Assembly: GCA_021799495.1 (NCBI GenBank) | Contig: JAJZAI010000016.1 | Span: 1-64,000 of the forward strand | DNA length: 64,000 nt | Source: Deltaproteobacteria bacterium | Lineage (GTDB): Bacteria > Desulfobacterota > Binatia > Binatales > Binataceae | Direction: 5' to 3' | Shown here: piece by piece, positions 27,259 to 37,045 of the stretch | How positions within the stretch are numbered: position 1 is the stretch's first letter | Layout of the letters: the number at the start of each line of letters is the position of its first letter | Translations under genes and position numbers: made by a program | The notes under the pieces: model-generated | Told to the model about the DNA's origin: nothing | Seen by the model: only the letters and a program-made list of their open reading frames with translations | The model's database searches: none

Positions 27259-28668
27259 GTGAATTTTCTGCAGGAATTACGCAACGATCCGCGGATCGCG
27301 ATCGAAGGCGGGAATCCGCCCGGCGCGGAAGGCCGGTGCGTCCTGTATTGGATGCGGCGTGCGCAGCGCGCCTTCGACAATCCGGCGCTTGAATCCGCTA
27401 TCCAAATCGCCAACGAACAGCGTCTCCCGGTGCTGGTCTATTTCCGGCTCAATCCGCGCCATCCGCACGCCAACGCCCGCCATCTGACGTTCATGCTGCA
27501 AGGACTCGAGGAGACCGCGCAGGAACTGGCGAAAAGAAAAATCGGGTTTGCGATGCGCGTGGCCGACGGGCCGGGCGCCGCGAACGATCTGGCGCGTATC
27601 GTCAGCGAGGTTTGCCCGTCCGCGATCGTAATCGACCGCGATCCTCTACAGTCCGCGGATGCGTGGCGCGGCTTGGCCCGCGCCTGCGGCGGGCGCCCGC
27701 TTTATTGCGTCGACGCCGACCTGATTGTGCCGGCCGCGCAAATCGGCCGCGAGCATTACGCCGCGCGCACGATTCGGCCGCGCATCCACGAACGGCTCGA
27801 TCGGTTTCTCACGCCGATCGGCAATCGCGCCGTCCATATCGCGTGGAATGCAACCCCGCCTGCCGGCGCGCTCGCGCCTTCGGCCGCCGCGCTCGCCTCG
27901 CTGAATATCGATCGCTCGGTCGGCCCCGTCGCGGAATTTCCGGGCGGCGGCAGCGAAGCGCGTGCCCGGCTCCGGCGGTTTATTCGCGATCGCCTGCCGC
28001 GCTATGCGAGCGAGCGCAACCGGCCCGAAAAAGACGCGACGAGCGGGCTTTCGCCCTATCTGCATTACGGACAAATCGGACCTCATACGGCGGCGCTGGC
28101 GGCGCGCGACGCCGGCGCGCCGGAAGCGGATCGGCGCGCGTTTCTCGAAGAATTGATCGTGCGGCGCGAGCTCGCGATCAACTTTACGATTTACAATCGG
28201 CGTTTTCGCCAAATCGAAGGATGCGAACGCTGGGCGCTGCAATCGCTGTCGGCGCATCGCGGCGATCCGCGCGAGCGCGTCTATTCCGAGCGGCAATTTG
28301 AAAATGCCGAAACGCACGATCCGCTCTGGAACGCCGCGCAACGCCAGATGGTCGAATCGGGATGGATGCACGGCTACATGCGGATGTACTGGGCGAAGAA
28401 GATTCTCGAATGGAGCAAGTCGCCGCGCGCCGCCTGTGAGATCGCCGTGCGTCTCAACGATCGTTACGAGCTCGACGGGCGCGACCCGAACGGCTACGCC
28501 GGCATCGCGTGGGCGATCGGCGGAAAGCACGATCGCGCGTGGGGGCCTGAACGCCCGGTTTATGGGATGATTCGCTATATGTCGGCGGCCGGCGCGGGCA
28601 GAAAATTCGACAGCCGGGCGTATCTCGCGCGATGGCTCGAGCGGCCGTCGCCGGCGGCGTTCAAATGA
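27259..28668 (+). CDS. Deoxyribodipyrimidine photolyase, class II-like
   Basis: CVLYWMRRAQRAFDNPALESAIQIANEQRLPVLVYF...MHGYMRMYWAKKILEW...RDPNGYAGIAWAIGGKHDRAW. Confidence 0.93.
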   Translation: MNFLQELRNDPRIAIEGGNPPGAEGRCVLYWMRRAQRAFDNPALESAIQIANEQRLPVLVYFRLNPRHPHANARHLTFMLQGLEETAQELAKRKIGFAMRVADGPGAANDLARIVSEVCPSAIVIDRDPLQSADAWRGLARACGGRPLYCVDADLIVPAAQIGREHYAARTIRPRIHERLDRFLTPIGNRAVHIAWNATPPAGALAPSAAALASLNIDRSVGPVAEFPGGGSEARARLRRFIRDRLPRYASERNRPEKDATSGLSPYLHYGQIGPHTAALAARDAGAPEADRRAFLEELIVRRELAINFTIYNRRFRQIEGCERWALQSLSAHRGDPRERVYSERQFENAETHDPLWNAAQRQMVESGWMHGYMRMYWAKKILEWSKSPRAACEIAVRLNDRYELDGRDPNGYAGIAWAIGGKHDRAWGPERPVYGMIRYMSAAGAGRKFDSRAYLARWLERPSPAAFK

Positions 28669-28751
28669 CGCGAAACGCGATCGCATCCAATGTCACGCGC
28701 AGCCGCACGAGCCAAATGCTCCGTGCGATTAGCTGCGGAGCCGCGCGTTGA

Positions 28752-29729
28752 ATGGCGGCATACGCGCCATCCGCCGCCGCGAACGCGCCGATCAAAATCG
28801 GCGTCTCCGCCTGCCTGCTCGGCGCCGAAGTGCGCTTCGACGGCGGCCACAAGCGCAATGATTTCCTGACCGGCGTCCTTGGCCGTTTCGTCGAGTTCGT
28901 GCCGGTCTGTCCCGAGTTCGAATTGGGGCTGGGCGTGCCGCGCGAATCGCTGCGGCTGGTGCGCGACGGCGGAGAAATTCGGATGGTCGGCGCCAAAAGC
29001 GGCGCGGACCATGCGGCGGCGATGAATGAATTCGCCGCGCGCCGCGCGCACGCGCTGGAGCGCGAAGAACTCTCGGGTTACGTCCTGAAAAAAGATTCGC
29101 CCAGTTGCGGAATGGAACGCGTGCGTGTCTATGGTCCGGGCGGGATGCCCGCGCGCGACGGCCGCGGATTTTTCGCGGCGGCGCTGATGGCGCGCTATCC
29201 GAATCTGCCGGTCGAGGAGGAAGGCCGGCTCAGCGATCCGCGCCTGCGCGAGAATTTTGTCGAGCGGGTCTTCGCCTATCGCCGCTTGCGCGATTTTTTC
29301 GGTTCGCGATGGAGCGCAGGCGGCCTGGTCGCGTTTCACACCGCGCACAAACTGCAATTGCTCGCCCATTCGCCCCGCATCTACGCCGAGCTGGGCCGCA
29401 CGGTGGCGCGCGCCAAAACGCTCGATCGCCGCGAATTGCGCGATCGCTACGAGCGGGAATTCATGGGCGCGCTCGCCAAAATCGTTTCGCCCGCGCGGAA
29501 CGTCAACGTGTTGCAGCATATTGCCGGTTATTTCCGCGACTGTCTGGATTCCGGCTCGCGCGGCGAGCTTGCGGCGTTGATCGAGGATTACCGCCGCGGA
29601 CTTTTGCCGCTGATCGTGCCGATTACGCTGATGCGCCATTATGTGCGCCGCTTCGGCGTCGCTTACCTGGCCGGCCAAGTTTATCTTGAGCCGCATCCGA
29701 AGGAATTGATGCTCCGCAATCACGTCTGA
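28752..29729 (+). CDS. DUF523-DUF1722 protein (TudS/RudS-like)
   Basis: IGVSACLLGAEVRFDGGHKRNDFL...VPVCPEFELGLGVPRE...KKDSPSCG, then DUF1722 (FHTAHKLQLLAHSP). Confidence 0.9.
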   Translation: MAAYAPSAAANAPIKIGVSACLLGAEVRFDGGHKRNDFLTGVLGRFVEFVPVCPEFELGLGVPRESLRLVRDGGEIRMVGAKSGADHAAAMNEFAARRAHALEREELSGYVLKKDSPSCGMERVRVYGPGGMPARDGRGFFAAALMARYPNLPVEEEGRLSDPRLRENFVERVFAYRRLRDFFGSRWSAGGLVAFHTAHKLQLLAHSPRIYAELGRTVARAKTLDRRELRDRYEREFMGALAKIVSPARNVNVLQHIAGYFRDCLDSGSRGELAALIEDYRRGLLPLIVPITLMRHYVRRFGVAYLAGQVYLEPHPKELMLRNHV

Positions 29730-29828
29730 CGCCCGCCGCGTGCGTGCGCGCCGCTTGTGATCGCGGAGGAAGGCGTAGTAATGGTCGCCCGATGCCGCCG
29801 CGGCGCGGCGCGCGCCAGGAGATCGAAC

Positions 29829-30713
29829 ATGAAAATAGGATTATTCGCGGTCGGCACGAACCGGATGGCCGGGGGCGGGCTGCTGAAGACGCTGGCCACC
29901 CATGCCGAGCGGGTCGGCGTCGCGACGCTGTGGGTGCCCGAGCACGTCGTGCTGCTCGACAAGTACGCCTCGCGCTATCCGTACACCGAAAACGGCCAAC
30001 TCCCGGCGCAAACCAACGCGCCGATCTTCGATCCGTTCATCTCGCTTGCGACGATCGCCGCCGCGACCTCGCGCATCCGCCTGGCGACCGGAATCTGCCT
30101 TGTGCCTGAACATAATCCGCTCGTGCTGGCCAAGACGATCGCGACGCTCGACTTCCTGAGCGGCGGCCGTTTCGCGCTGGGCGTCGGCATCGGATGGCTC
30201 GAGGAGGAGTTTGCCGCGCTCGGAATTTCATGGGAGCGGCGCGCGCATCGCACCCGCGAATATATCGAGGTGATGCGCAAGTTGTGGAGCGAGGACCGGA
30301 GCGATCATCGCGGCGAATTCGTTTCGTTCGAGGGCGTTCGGAGTTTTCCCAAACCCGCGGGCAACCGGCGCGTGCCGGTGCTGTTCGGCGGCGAAAGCGG
30401 ACCGGCGTTGCGCCGCGTCGCCGAATATGGCGACGGCTGGTGCGGTTTCAACCTCGCGCCCGAAGACGCCGCGGTGAAAATCCGGCGCATCGAGGAATTG
30501 CTGAAAGCCAACGGCCGCAAGTTGTCCGACGTCGAGTTGACGGTCTCGCCGTATTCCAAACCGATCAAGCCCGACGATCTCAAACGCTACCGCGACCTCG
30601 GCGTCAGCGAAGTGATTTTGATTACGCTCAGGCCGCCGCGCGACGAAGCGAGCCTGGTCGCGAATCTCGAAGAAATCGCGCGCGAATGGATCGAGCCGGC
30701 GGCAAAAATCTAG
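29829..30713 (+). CDS. LLM class F420-dependent oxidoreductase
   Basis: Luciferase-like fold: MKIGLFAVGTNRM...VATLWVPEHVVLL...ATGICLVPEHNPLVLAKTIATLDFLSGGRF. Confidence 0.92.
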   Translation: MKIGLFAVGTNRMAGGGLLKTLATHAERVGVATLWVPEHVVLLDKYASRYPYTENGQLPAQTNAPIFDPFISLATIAAATSRIRLATGICLVPEHNPLVLAKTIATLDFLSGGRFALGVGIGWLEEEFAALGISWERRAHRTREYIEVMRKLWSEDRSDHRGEFVSFEGVRSFPKPAGNRRVPVLFGGESGPALRRVAEYGDGWCGFNLAPEDAAVKIRRIEELLKANGRKLSDVELTVSPYSKPIKPDDLKRYRDLGVSEVILITLRPPRDEASLVANLEEIAREWIEPAAKI

Positions 30714-30769
30714 TTCACCGGATTCGATTCGCGACAATTCAAAATAATCTTTCAGGAGAACCATACGCC

Positions 30770-31651
30770 ATGAAAATCGGATACTTCGCGATCGGCATCG
30801 GTCCTTCGGCCAGCGCGGGCGCGATTCGCACGCTTGCGGTCAACGCCGAACGTCTCGGCTTCGCGACGATATGGGCGCCGGAGCACGTGGTGCTGCTCGC
30901 CGAGTTTTCGTCGCGTTATCCCTATTCGGCGGGCGATTTCCCGATGCCGCTGGACGCGCCGATTGGCGATCCGTTCGCCACGCTCAGCTACGCCGCCGCG
31001 CTCACTTCGAAAATCCGGCTCGCGACCGGGATCTGCCTCGTGCCCGAGCACAATCCGGTCGTGCTCGCGAAGACCGTCGCGACGGTCGATCATCTGAGCG
31101 GCGGACGCCTGGTGCTCGGCACGGGAATCGGATGGCTGGCCGAGGAGTTCGGAGCGATCGGCGTGCCGTGGGAGCGTCGCGCGCATCGCACCCGCGAATG
31201 CATCGAATCGATGCGCGCGCTATGGGCCAACGATCAAAGCTCTTACAGCGGCGAATTCGTGAATTTCCGCGGCGCGATCTGCAATCCGAAGCCGGTCAAT
31301 CATCGGCGCGTTCCCGTATGGTTCGGCGGCGAGAGCGGTCCGGCGATGCGGCGCGTCGCCGAATACGGCGACGGATGGATCGGTTTTAACCTGCTGCCCG
31401 ACGAAGCCGCGGCGAAAATCCGCCGCATTGAGGAGTTGCTGAAGGCCAACGGCCGCAAGCGCTCCGATGTCGAACTGGCGGTCTCGCCGTATGGCAAGCC
31501 GATCGCTACCGACGACCTCAAGCGCTATCGCGACGCGGGCGTCGAGGAAGTCGCGCTGGTCAGATTCGACATGCCCGGCGATGAGGCCGGAATGAAAAGA
31601 GAGCTGGAAAAGATGGCGAAGGAATTCGTCGAGCCTGCGGCCAAACTCTAG
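30770..31651 (+). CDS. LLM class F420-dependent oxidoreductase (tandem paralogue)
   Basis: ATG at 30770 after AGGAG; colinear similarity to the preceding gene. Confidence 0.92.
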   Translation: MKIGYFAIGIGPSASAGAIRTLAVNAERLGFATIWAPEHVVLLAEFSSRYPYSAGDFPMPLDAPIGDPFATLSYAAALTSKIRLATGICLVPEHNPVVLAKTVATVDHLSGGRLVLGTGIGWLAEEFGAIGVPWERRAHRTRECIESMRALWANDQSSYSGEFVNFRGAICNPKPVNHRRVPVWFGGESGPAMRRVAEYGDGWIGFNLLPDEAAAKIRRIEELLKANGRKRSDVELAVSPYGKPIATDDLKRYRDAGVEEVALVRFDMPGDEAGMKRELEKMAKEFVEPAAKL

Positions 31652-31688
31652 ATTTGGGCGCGGCGCCGGGCCGCGGCGGAGTCGTTCA

Positions 31689-31720
31689 GGCGGGCGCGAA
31701 TCGATTGGTTCGCGCCCGCC
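31689..31720. terminator. Hairpin GGCGGGCGCGAA-N8-TTCGCGCCCGCC between convergent genes
   Basis: Perfect 12-bp stem with 8-nt loop. Confidence 0.6.
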
Positions 31721-31727
31721 CGATTGT

Positions 31728-32498
31728 TCAGCGGGCGGTCATGCCGCCGTCCACCGGCATCGACGCGCCGGTCACGAACGATGCGTGGTCCGACAGCAGC
31801 CACGTTACCGCTTCCGCGATTTCGGCCGGCCGGCCCATCCGCGCCACCGGTTCGACCCCGACCAGCGCTTCCTTGAGCCGCGGATGCGCCGACACCATCC
31901 CGGCGACCATCGCCGTGTCGATCACGCCCGGACATACCGAATTCACGCGGATTCCGGCCTTCGCGTATTCGAGCGCCGCGGTCTTGGTCAGGCCGATCAC
32001 GCCGTGTTTCGACGCCGTGTACGCCGGCATCCCGTGCGATCCGACCAGTCCCGCCGCCGACGCGGTGTTGACGATCGCGCCGCCCGCGCCCTGCTTGATC
32101 ATCTGGATGATCTCGTACTTCATGCAGAGCCACACGCCGCGCAGATTCACCGCCATGATGCGGTCGAAGTTGTCTTCGGTGTCGTCCGCCGTGCGCGCGA
32201 TTTTCCCCGCGACGCCGGCGTTGTTGTAGGCGCCGTCGAGCCGGCCGAACGCCTTCACCGCGGCCGCGACCAGCGCTTCCGCTTCGCTCGCCCGCGAGAC
32301 GTCGCACCGCGCGAACTCGGCGACGCCGCCCGCGTCGCGCACCAGCTTCGCGGTTTCGCGGCCGCCGTCCTCGGCGACGTCCGCGACCAGCACCTTCGCG
32401 CCTTCCCGCGCGAACGCCAGCGCCGCCGCCCGTCCGATTCCCGAACCTCCGCCCGTTACGAGCGTAACCTTTCCATTCAACAATCCAGCCACTGTCAT
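31728..32498 (-). CDS. Short-chain dehydrogenase/reductase
   Basis: VTGGGSGIGRAAALAFAREGA...YNNAGVAGK...YTASKHGVIGLTKTAALEYA. Confidence 0.96.
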   Translation of the reverse strand: MTVAGLLNGKVTLVTGGGSGIGRAAALAFAREGAKVLVADVAEDGGRETAKLVRDAGGVAEFARCDVSRASEAEALVAAAVKAFGRLDGAYNNAGVAGKIARTADDTEDNFDRIMAVNLRGVWLCMKYEIIQMIKQGAGGAIVNTASAAGLVGSHGMPAYTASKHGVIGLTKTAALEYAKAGIRVNSVCPGVIDTAMVAGMVSAHPRLKEALVGVEPVARMGRPAEIAEAVTWLLSDHASFVTGASMPVDGGMTAR

Positions 32499-32528
32499 CC
32501 TCTCCCGATTGCGCGATAACCGCCGCGC

Positions 32529-33200
32529 CTAGCGCGACGCCACCACGATATGCTCCTGCGCCGCGAATAATCGCAGCTTTGAATTATCGATGAATTTCGG
32601 CCCGTCCGCGGTCAGATCCTTTCCCGCCGCCGAATCGAACGACGCCTTCATCGCCGCGACGCTGTCGAACCATAGCTGCGCGACGCCGTCGAAGGCCGGC
32701 TCGGCGTACAGATAGGCCTCGTCCACCAGATGCGATTGTACGTAGCGGCGCAGGCCGGGCAGTTTCGCGCCCAGCGATCCGTGCGTTTCGATCCAGTACT
32801 TGCGGAAGTCGCCGAGCGGCATCCCCGCCTTGCGCTTGAGCTGCCATACGCCCTTGATCAGCGGCGCGCCGGTCGGCCCGTCCACGATCACGTGGTCATG
32901 CGTCGCCATCCATTCGACCCGCGTCAAATCGATGAAATTCCGTTCGTCGGCGAGCGCGCCGTCAAGATATTCGCGGCTCTTGCGCAAATCGTCCAGCGCC
33001 GCGAGTCCGTCGATCAGCACCTCCGCCTCGCCGTCGTACGGCGAATTGGAGCCTTCATAAGGGATGCGATGGCTCTGCACGTAGCGCTTGCTCTGCTGGA
33101 TCCGCGCCGCGATCGGGCCGTGCGTTTCGCGCCAGTAGCGATGGAACTCGGCGTCGCCGAGCGTCGGCTTGCGCGTGATGAAATAGTGAATGTGAATCAT
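32529..33200 (-). CDS. EthD-domain protein with two tandem EthD repeats
   Basis: FITRKPTLGDAEFHRYWRETHGPIAARI... and QLKRKAGMPLGDFRKYWIETHGSLGAKL. Confidence 0.88.
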   Translation of the reverse strand: MIHIHYFITRKPTLGDAEFHRYWRETHGPIAARIQQSKRYVQSHRIPYEGSNSPYDGEAEVLIDGLAALDDLRKSREYLDGALADERNFIDLTRVEWMATHDHVIVDGPTGAPLIKGVWQLKRKAGMPLGDFRKYWIETHGSLGAKLPGLRRYVQSHLVDEAYLYAEPAFDGVAQLWFDSVAAMKASFDSAAGKDLTADGPKFIDNSKLRLFAAQEHIVVASR

Positions 33201-33383
33201 CTGGATTCCTCCTCGCGCGCGAACGTTGCGCCGCGGCCCGCGCGCGTCGTTTCCGCTCCGGTACTGGCCGTGGTATAGCATCGCGCGCCGCGCTTCGCCT
33301 ATCGTTGCGCGGGAGCTTCCGGCGCGGACCCGCGAGCGCCAGCCTCTTGATCGCCGCCTTCACGACGCGCAAAAAATATCGCG

Positions 33384-34301
33384 ATGCCTCGAATCGTTTC
33401 GCTGCTGCCCAGCGCCACCGAAATTGTCTGTGCGCTGGACTTTCAGGACCAACTCGTCGGCCGTTCCCACGAATGCGATTTTCCGGCCGGCGTCGCCGCG
33501 CTGCCCGCGCTTACCGCGCCGCGCTTCGATCCCGAGGGCGCCAGCGCCGAGGTCAACGATCGCGTCAAGCGCATCCTTGCCGACGCGCTCGCCGTCTATC
33601 GCGTGGACGCCGCGAAGCTCCGCGACCTGCGGCCCGATTTCATCGTCACGCAGGCGCAATGCGACGTATGCGCCGTCAGCCTGCGCGACGTGGAAGACGC
33701 CGTCGCCGAATGGACGGGCGCGCGTCCGCGCATCGTTTCGCTCGCGCCGTGGGGCATGGCCGAGGTTTTCGGCGATATGGAGCGGGTCGCCGCCACGCTC
33801 GGCGCCGCCGCGCGCGGGGCCGAGGTGGTCGGCGGACTCAGGCGCCGCATGGAAAGCATTCGCGCGCGCGCCGCGACCGCCGGGCGGCGCCAGCGCGTCG
33901 CCTGCATCGAATGGCTCGATCCGCTGATGGGCGCCGGCAACTGGATGCCCGAATTGATCGAGGCCGCGGGCGGGGCCAGTCTCTTCGGCAAGGCCGGCGA
34001 GCATTCCTCATGGATCGAATTCGACGCGCTCGCCGCCGCCGACCCCGAGGTTATCCTGATCGCGCCGTGCGGCTTCACGATGGAGCGCACCGCCGCCGAA
34101 CTATCCGCGCTGACCGCGCGCGCCGGATGGAACGATCTGCGCGCGGTGCGCTACGGGCGCGTCTTTCTCGGCGAAGGCAATCAGTATTTCAACCGACCCG
34201 GCCCGCGTATCGTCGAATCGCTGGAAATTCTCGCCGAAATCCTCCATCCCGAACTCTTTCGCTTCGGGCATGAAGGCTCCGGATGGCGCCGCGCCGCCTG
34301 A
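33384..34301 (+). CDS. Leaderless ABC substrate-binding-like / cobalamin-binding protein (BtuF-like fold)
   Basis: IVSLLPSATEIVCALDFQDQLVGRSHECDFP; no signal peptide. Confidence 0.83.
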   Translation: MPRIVSLLPSATEIVCALDFQDQLVGRSHECDFPAGVAALPALTAPRFDPEGASAEVNDRVKRILADALAVYRVDAAKLRDLRPDFIVTQAQCDVCAVSLRDVEDAVAEWTGARPRIVSLAPWGMAEVFGDMERVAATLGAAARGAEVVGGLRRRMESIRARAATAGRRQRVACIEWLDPLMGAGNWMPELIEAAGGASLFGKAGEHSSWIEFDALAAADPEVILIAPCGFTMERTAAELSALTARAGWNDLRAVRYGRVFLGEGNQYFNRPGPRIVESLEILAEILHPELFRFGHEGSGWRRAA

Positions 34302-34313
34302 TCGCAATTCGCT

Positions 34314-35243
34314 TCAGACTGCGGCGAGGTATTTCAGTCCCTCGCGCGCCGGCGTGAGCGTAAGCGGGAATTCGGCGCGCAGCGCCGCAAGATCGCAGGC
34401 GTTGTCCGCGACCAGAAAATCCACGGCCTCGCGCGAAAACAGCGCCCCCGGCGCCAGCTCCGCGATTCTGCCGGCCAGGCGCAGCGCCGCTTCGGGAATA
34501 TGGATAAGCGGCCGCCGGCGTCCGGTGATTTCCATCACCAATCGCACCAGCGCGTCGAACGTCATCGCTTCCGGCCCGCCGATTTCGTAAATTCCGTCGC
34601 GGCCCCGTCCGCCGGCGGCCAGCGCCACGCACGCCGCCAGATCGTCCACCAGCAGCGGCTGGAGCCGTTGCTGGCCGTCGCCCGGAACTATCATCGCCGG
34701 CGCGAACTTGAGCGTTCTCGCGATCGTGTTCACGACCCGGTCTTCCGGTCCGTACACCAGCGACGGCCGCAGGATCGTGAACTCGATCCCCGACTCCCTG
34801 ATCGCCCGTTCCGCGCGGCCTTTCCAGCGGAACGCGCCGATCGCCGACCGCTCGTCGGCAGCGGCGCCGCTGATGTAGATGAATCGTTCCGCTCCCGCCG
34901 CTTGCGCCGCCGCTAGCAGCGCGACCGTGCCGCCGTAATCGACGCGCTGGAAGGTCAGGCCGCGCGCCCGATTTTCGATCGGGTAGCCGTCGAACTGCGC
35001 GGCGTTCACGATCGCCGCCGCGCCCGCGACCGCCTCGCCGAGCCGCGCGCCTTGCGTCACGTCGGCCGCGACAAATTCGATATTCGGCGCGTCGCCGGCG
35101 AAGCGCGCCCGCGCCCGTTGCGGATCGCGCGTGAGCACCCGCACGGCCGCGCCCGGATCGTTCGCCAGGCGGTGTGCGATCGCGCGTCCGATAAAGCCGG
35201 AACCGCCGGCCACCGCGACAATTCGCCGTTCAGTTTGCGTCAT
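34314..35243 (-). CDS. NAD(P)-binding atypical SDR / NDUFA9-like epimerase
   Basis: IVAVAGGSGFIGRAIAHRLAND...FIYISGAAADERSAIGAFRWKGRAERAIRESGIEFTILRPSLVYG. Confidence 0.9.
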   Translation of the reverse strand: MTQTERRIVAVAGGSGFIGRAIAHRLANDPGAAVRVLTRDPQRARARFAGDAPNIEFVAADVTQGARLGEAVAGAAAIVNAAQFDGYPIENRARGLTFQRVDYGGTVALLAAAQAAGAERFIYISGAAADERSAIGAFRWKGRAERAIRESGIEFTILRPSLVYGPEDRVVNTIARTLKFAPAMIVPGDGQQRLQPLLVDDLAACVALAAGGRGRDGIYEIGGPEAMTFDALVRLVMEITGRRRPLIHIPEAALRLAGRIAELAPGALFSREAVDFLVADNACDLAALRAEFPLTLTPAREGLKYLAAV

Positions 35244-35330
35244 CGCCAGGCGCCGCCGCGCGCCGATGGATCACAGCGTAGCGCGCCGCGCGCGCCTATT
35301 CGACGAAAATTTTCTCTCGGCCAGCCGCGT

Positions 35331-36275
35331 TCAGGCGGGATTGCGCTTGCGCCGCCGCCGTTTCGTTTTCGCGCTCGCCGCGCCGCCGCCGTCCGCCAGC
35401 GGGACCAGCCGGAACCGCGATATTTCCGGCCGGCAGTTGATTCTGATGCGGACCCAGAACGTTCCCAGGCCGCGATTGGTGTAGATATAGAAATCGCCGT
35501 AGCGGTTCAGTCCCGCGTAATATTCCTTGCCGATTCGCAATACCGACCTGATCAGCGAGCCGTAAAACGGAATCCGCACCACGCCGCCGTGCGTATGCCC
35601 CGACAGCATCACGCCCGGCCCCAGATGGCGCGCGTAGAGCGCGGTGTCGGGATTGTGCGCCAGCACGATCGTGCAATCGTCCGGCCGCACGCCCGCGAAC
35701 GCGCGCGACGGCTCCGCCCGCCGCGACCATAAATCGTCGATTCCGACGATCACGACCTCTTCGCCGCGGATCGCGACGCGTTCGTTGGCGTTCGCCAGCA
35801 CGCGCGCGCCCGCGTCCCTGAGCGCCTGCGCGATCGTGCCGAACGACGACCAGTGATCGTGATTCCCCGCGATCGCGAAGACTCCCACCTTCGGCGCAAG
35901 CCCCGCCAGCGCCCGCTCGAACTCGCCGAGATAGCGCCGCATCGTGTCCGGTCCCGAAAAATAGTCGCCAGTCAGAAAGACGAAATCGGGCGATTCGCGA
36001 TTGATCGTGCGCACCGCGTTCTGCAGGCGCGCCAGGTCCTCGTCGCGATCGACGTGGAAGTCGCTGATCTGGCACGCCACGATTCCGTTCAGCCCGGCGG
36101 CCAGCCCGCGCACCGGCAAATCCACCCGCACGACTTCGACCGCGTCGATCGTCCGTCGCCACATCCGATGCAGCGGGCGCAGCGGTATCGGCGGTTTGCG
36201 CGGACCGCCCTGCCGGCGGCGCGGCCGCGACTCTTCGGCAGGCGCCTCGGATATTTTCAGGCTTGCCGTGGACAT
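35331..36275 (-). CDS. Metallophosphoesterase
   Basis: ISDFHVDRD...FVFLTGDYF...IAGNHDHW...MLSGHTHGG motifs. Confidence 0.92.
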   Translation of the reverse strand: MSTASLKISEAPAEESRPRRRQGGPRKPPIPLRPLHRMWRRTIDAVEVVRVDLPVRGLAAGLNGIVACQISDFHVDRDEDLARLQNAVRTINRESPDFVFLTGDYFSGPDTMRRYLGEFERALAGLAPKVGVFAIAGNHDHWSSFGTIAQALRDAGARVLANANERVAIRGEEVVIVGIDDLWSRRAEPSRAFAGVRPDDCTIVLAHNPDTALYARHLGPGVMLSGHTHGGVVRIPFYGSLIRSVLRIGKEYYAGLNRYGDFYIYTNRGLGTFWVRIRINCRPEISRFRLVPLADGGGAASAKTKRRRRKRNPA

Positions 36276-36287
36276 TGGCGTTTCAGT

Positions 36288-36995
36288 CTAGAACACACGC
36301 CGCAATTCGTGAAAGCCGTTTAATGCGATAAACCGCTCGTGCGTTTCGTCGAGCGGCTCGTGCTCAAGCTCCCACGTATGCGGATACGGAATGAAAACCG
36401 CGCCCAGTCCCGCGCGCAGCGCCGGATTGATGTCGGATCGCGGACTGTTGCCGATCATGAAGGTGCGCTCGGGGTCGAGTTCGGCCTGCGCCACCAGCAG
36501 CCGGTAGGCCGCCGGATCTTTTTCGCGCGGCACGCCGACCCGGCTGAAGTGATGCCGCAGGCCCGACCGCTCGAGCTTGCGCAGTTGTTCGCCGGGATTG
36601 CCCTTGGTGAAGAGTATCAGCCGATGGCGCCGCGCGAGCTCTTCCAGCGTCTCGGGCACGGCGGGCAGCGGAGCGCAATATCGATCGATCAGCCGCGCGC
36701 CGATCTCCTCGGTCCGCGCGCGCATCCGATGCCGTCGCTCGTCCGGCGTCAGCTCGTGGGCCACGCGATGCAGCGCGACGACGTAGGCGCCGCGGCCGTA
36801 ACCGTGCGTTTCGATTATTTCCAGCTCGTGGCGGCGTAGCGCCGCTTCAATTTCGCGGCGATGGCGCGCCGCTTCCCGTTCCAGCTCGGCGATAAACTCG
36901 GCCTCGGCTTCGAGGAAATGGACGTTAGACTCCCACAGCGTGTCGTCGGCGTCGAAAATCAGGTTCAATCCGCCGTCCTCCGCGCGCGCGTCCAT
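36288..36995 (-). CDS. HAD family hydrolase
   Basis: LIFDADDTLWES...LILFTKGNP...TFMIGNSPRSDINPALRAGL. Confidence 0.93.
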   Translation of the reverse strand: MDARAEDGGLNLIFDADDTLWESNVHFLEAEAEFIAELEREAARHRREIEAALRRHELEIIETHGYGRGAYVVALHRVAHELTPDERRHRMRARTEEIGARLIDRYCAPLPAVPETLEELARRHRLILFTKGNPGEQLRKLERSGLRHHFSRVGVPREKDPAAYRLLVAQAELDPERTFMIGNSPRSDINPALRAGLGAVFIPYPHTWELEHEPLDETHERFIALNGFHELRRVF

Positions 36996-37045
36996 ACAAA
37001 CAGCTTAGGCGCCGCCAGCCCTCCGCGCAATTTCCCCCGTCCGGG

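Noticed and set aside
33305-34273. 322-aa ORF overlapping the BtuF-like gene in another frame
   Set aside because: Arg-rich shadow frame; the conserved protein is in the 33384-34301 frame.
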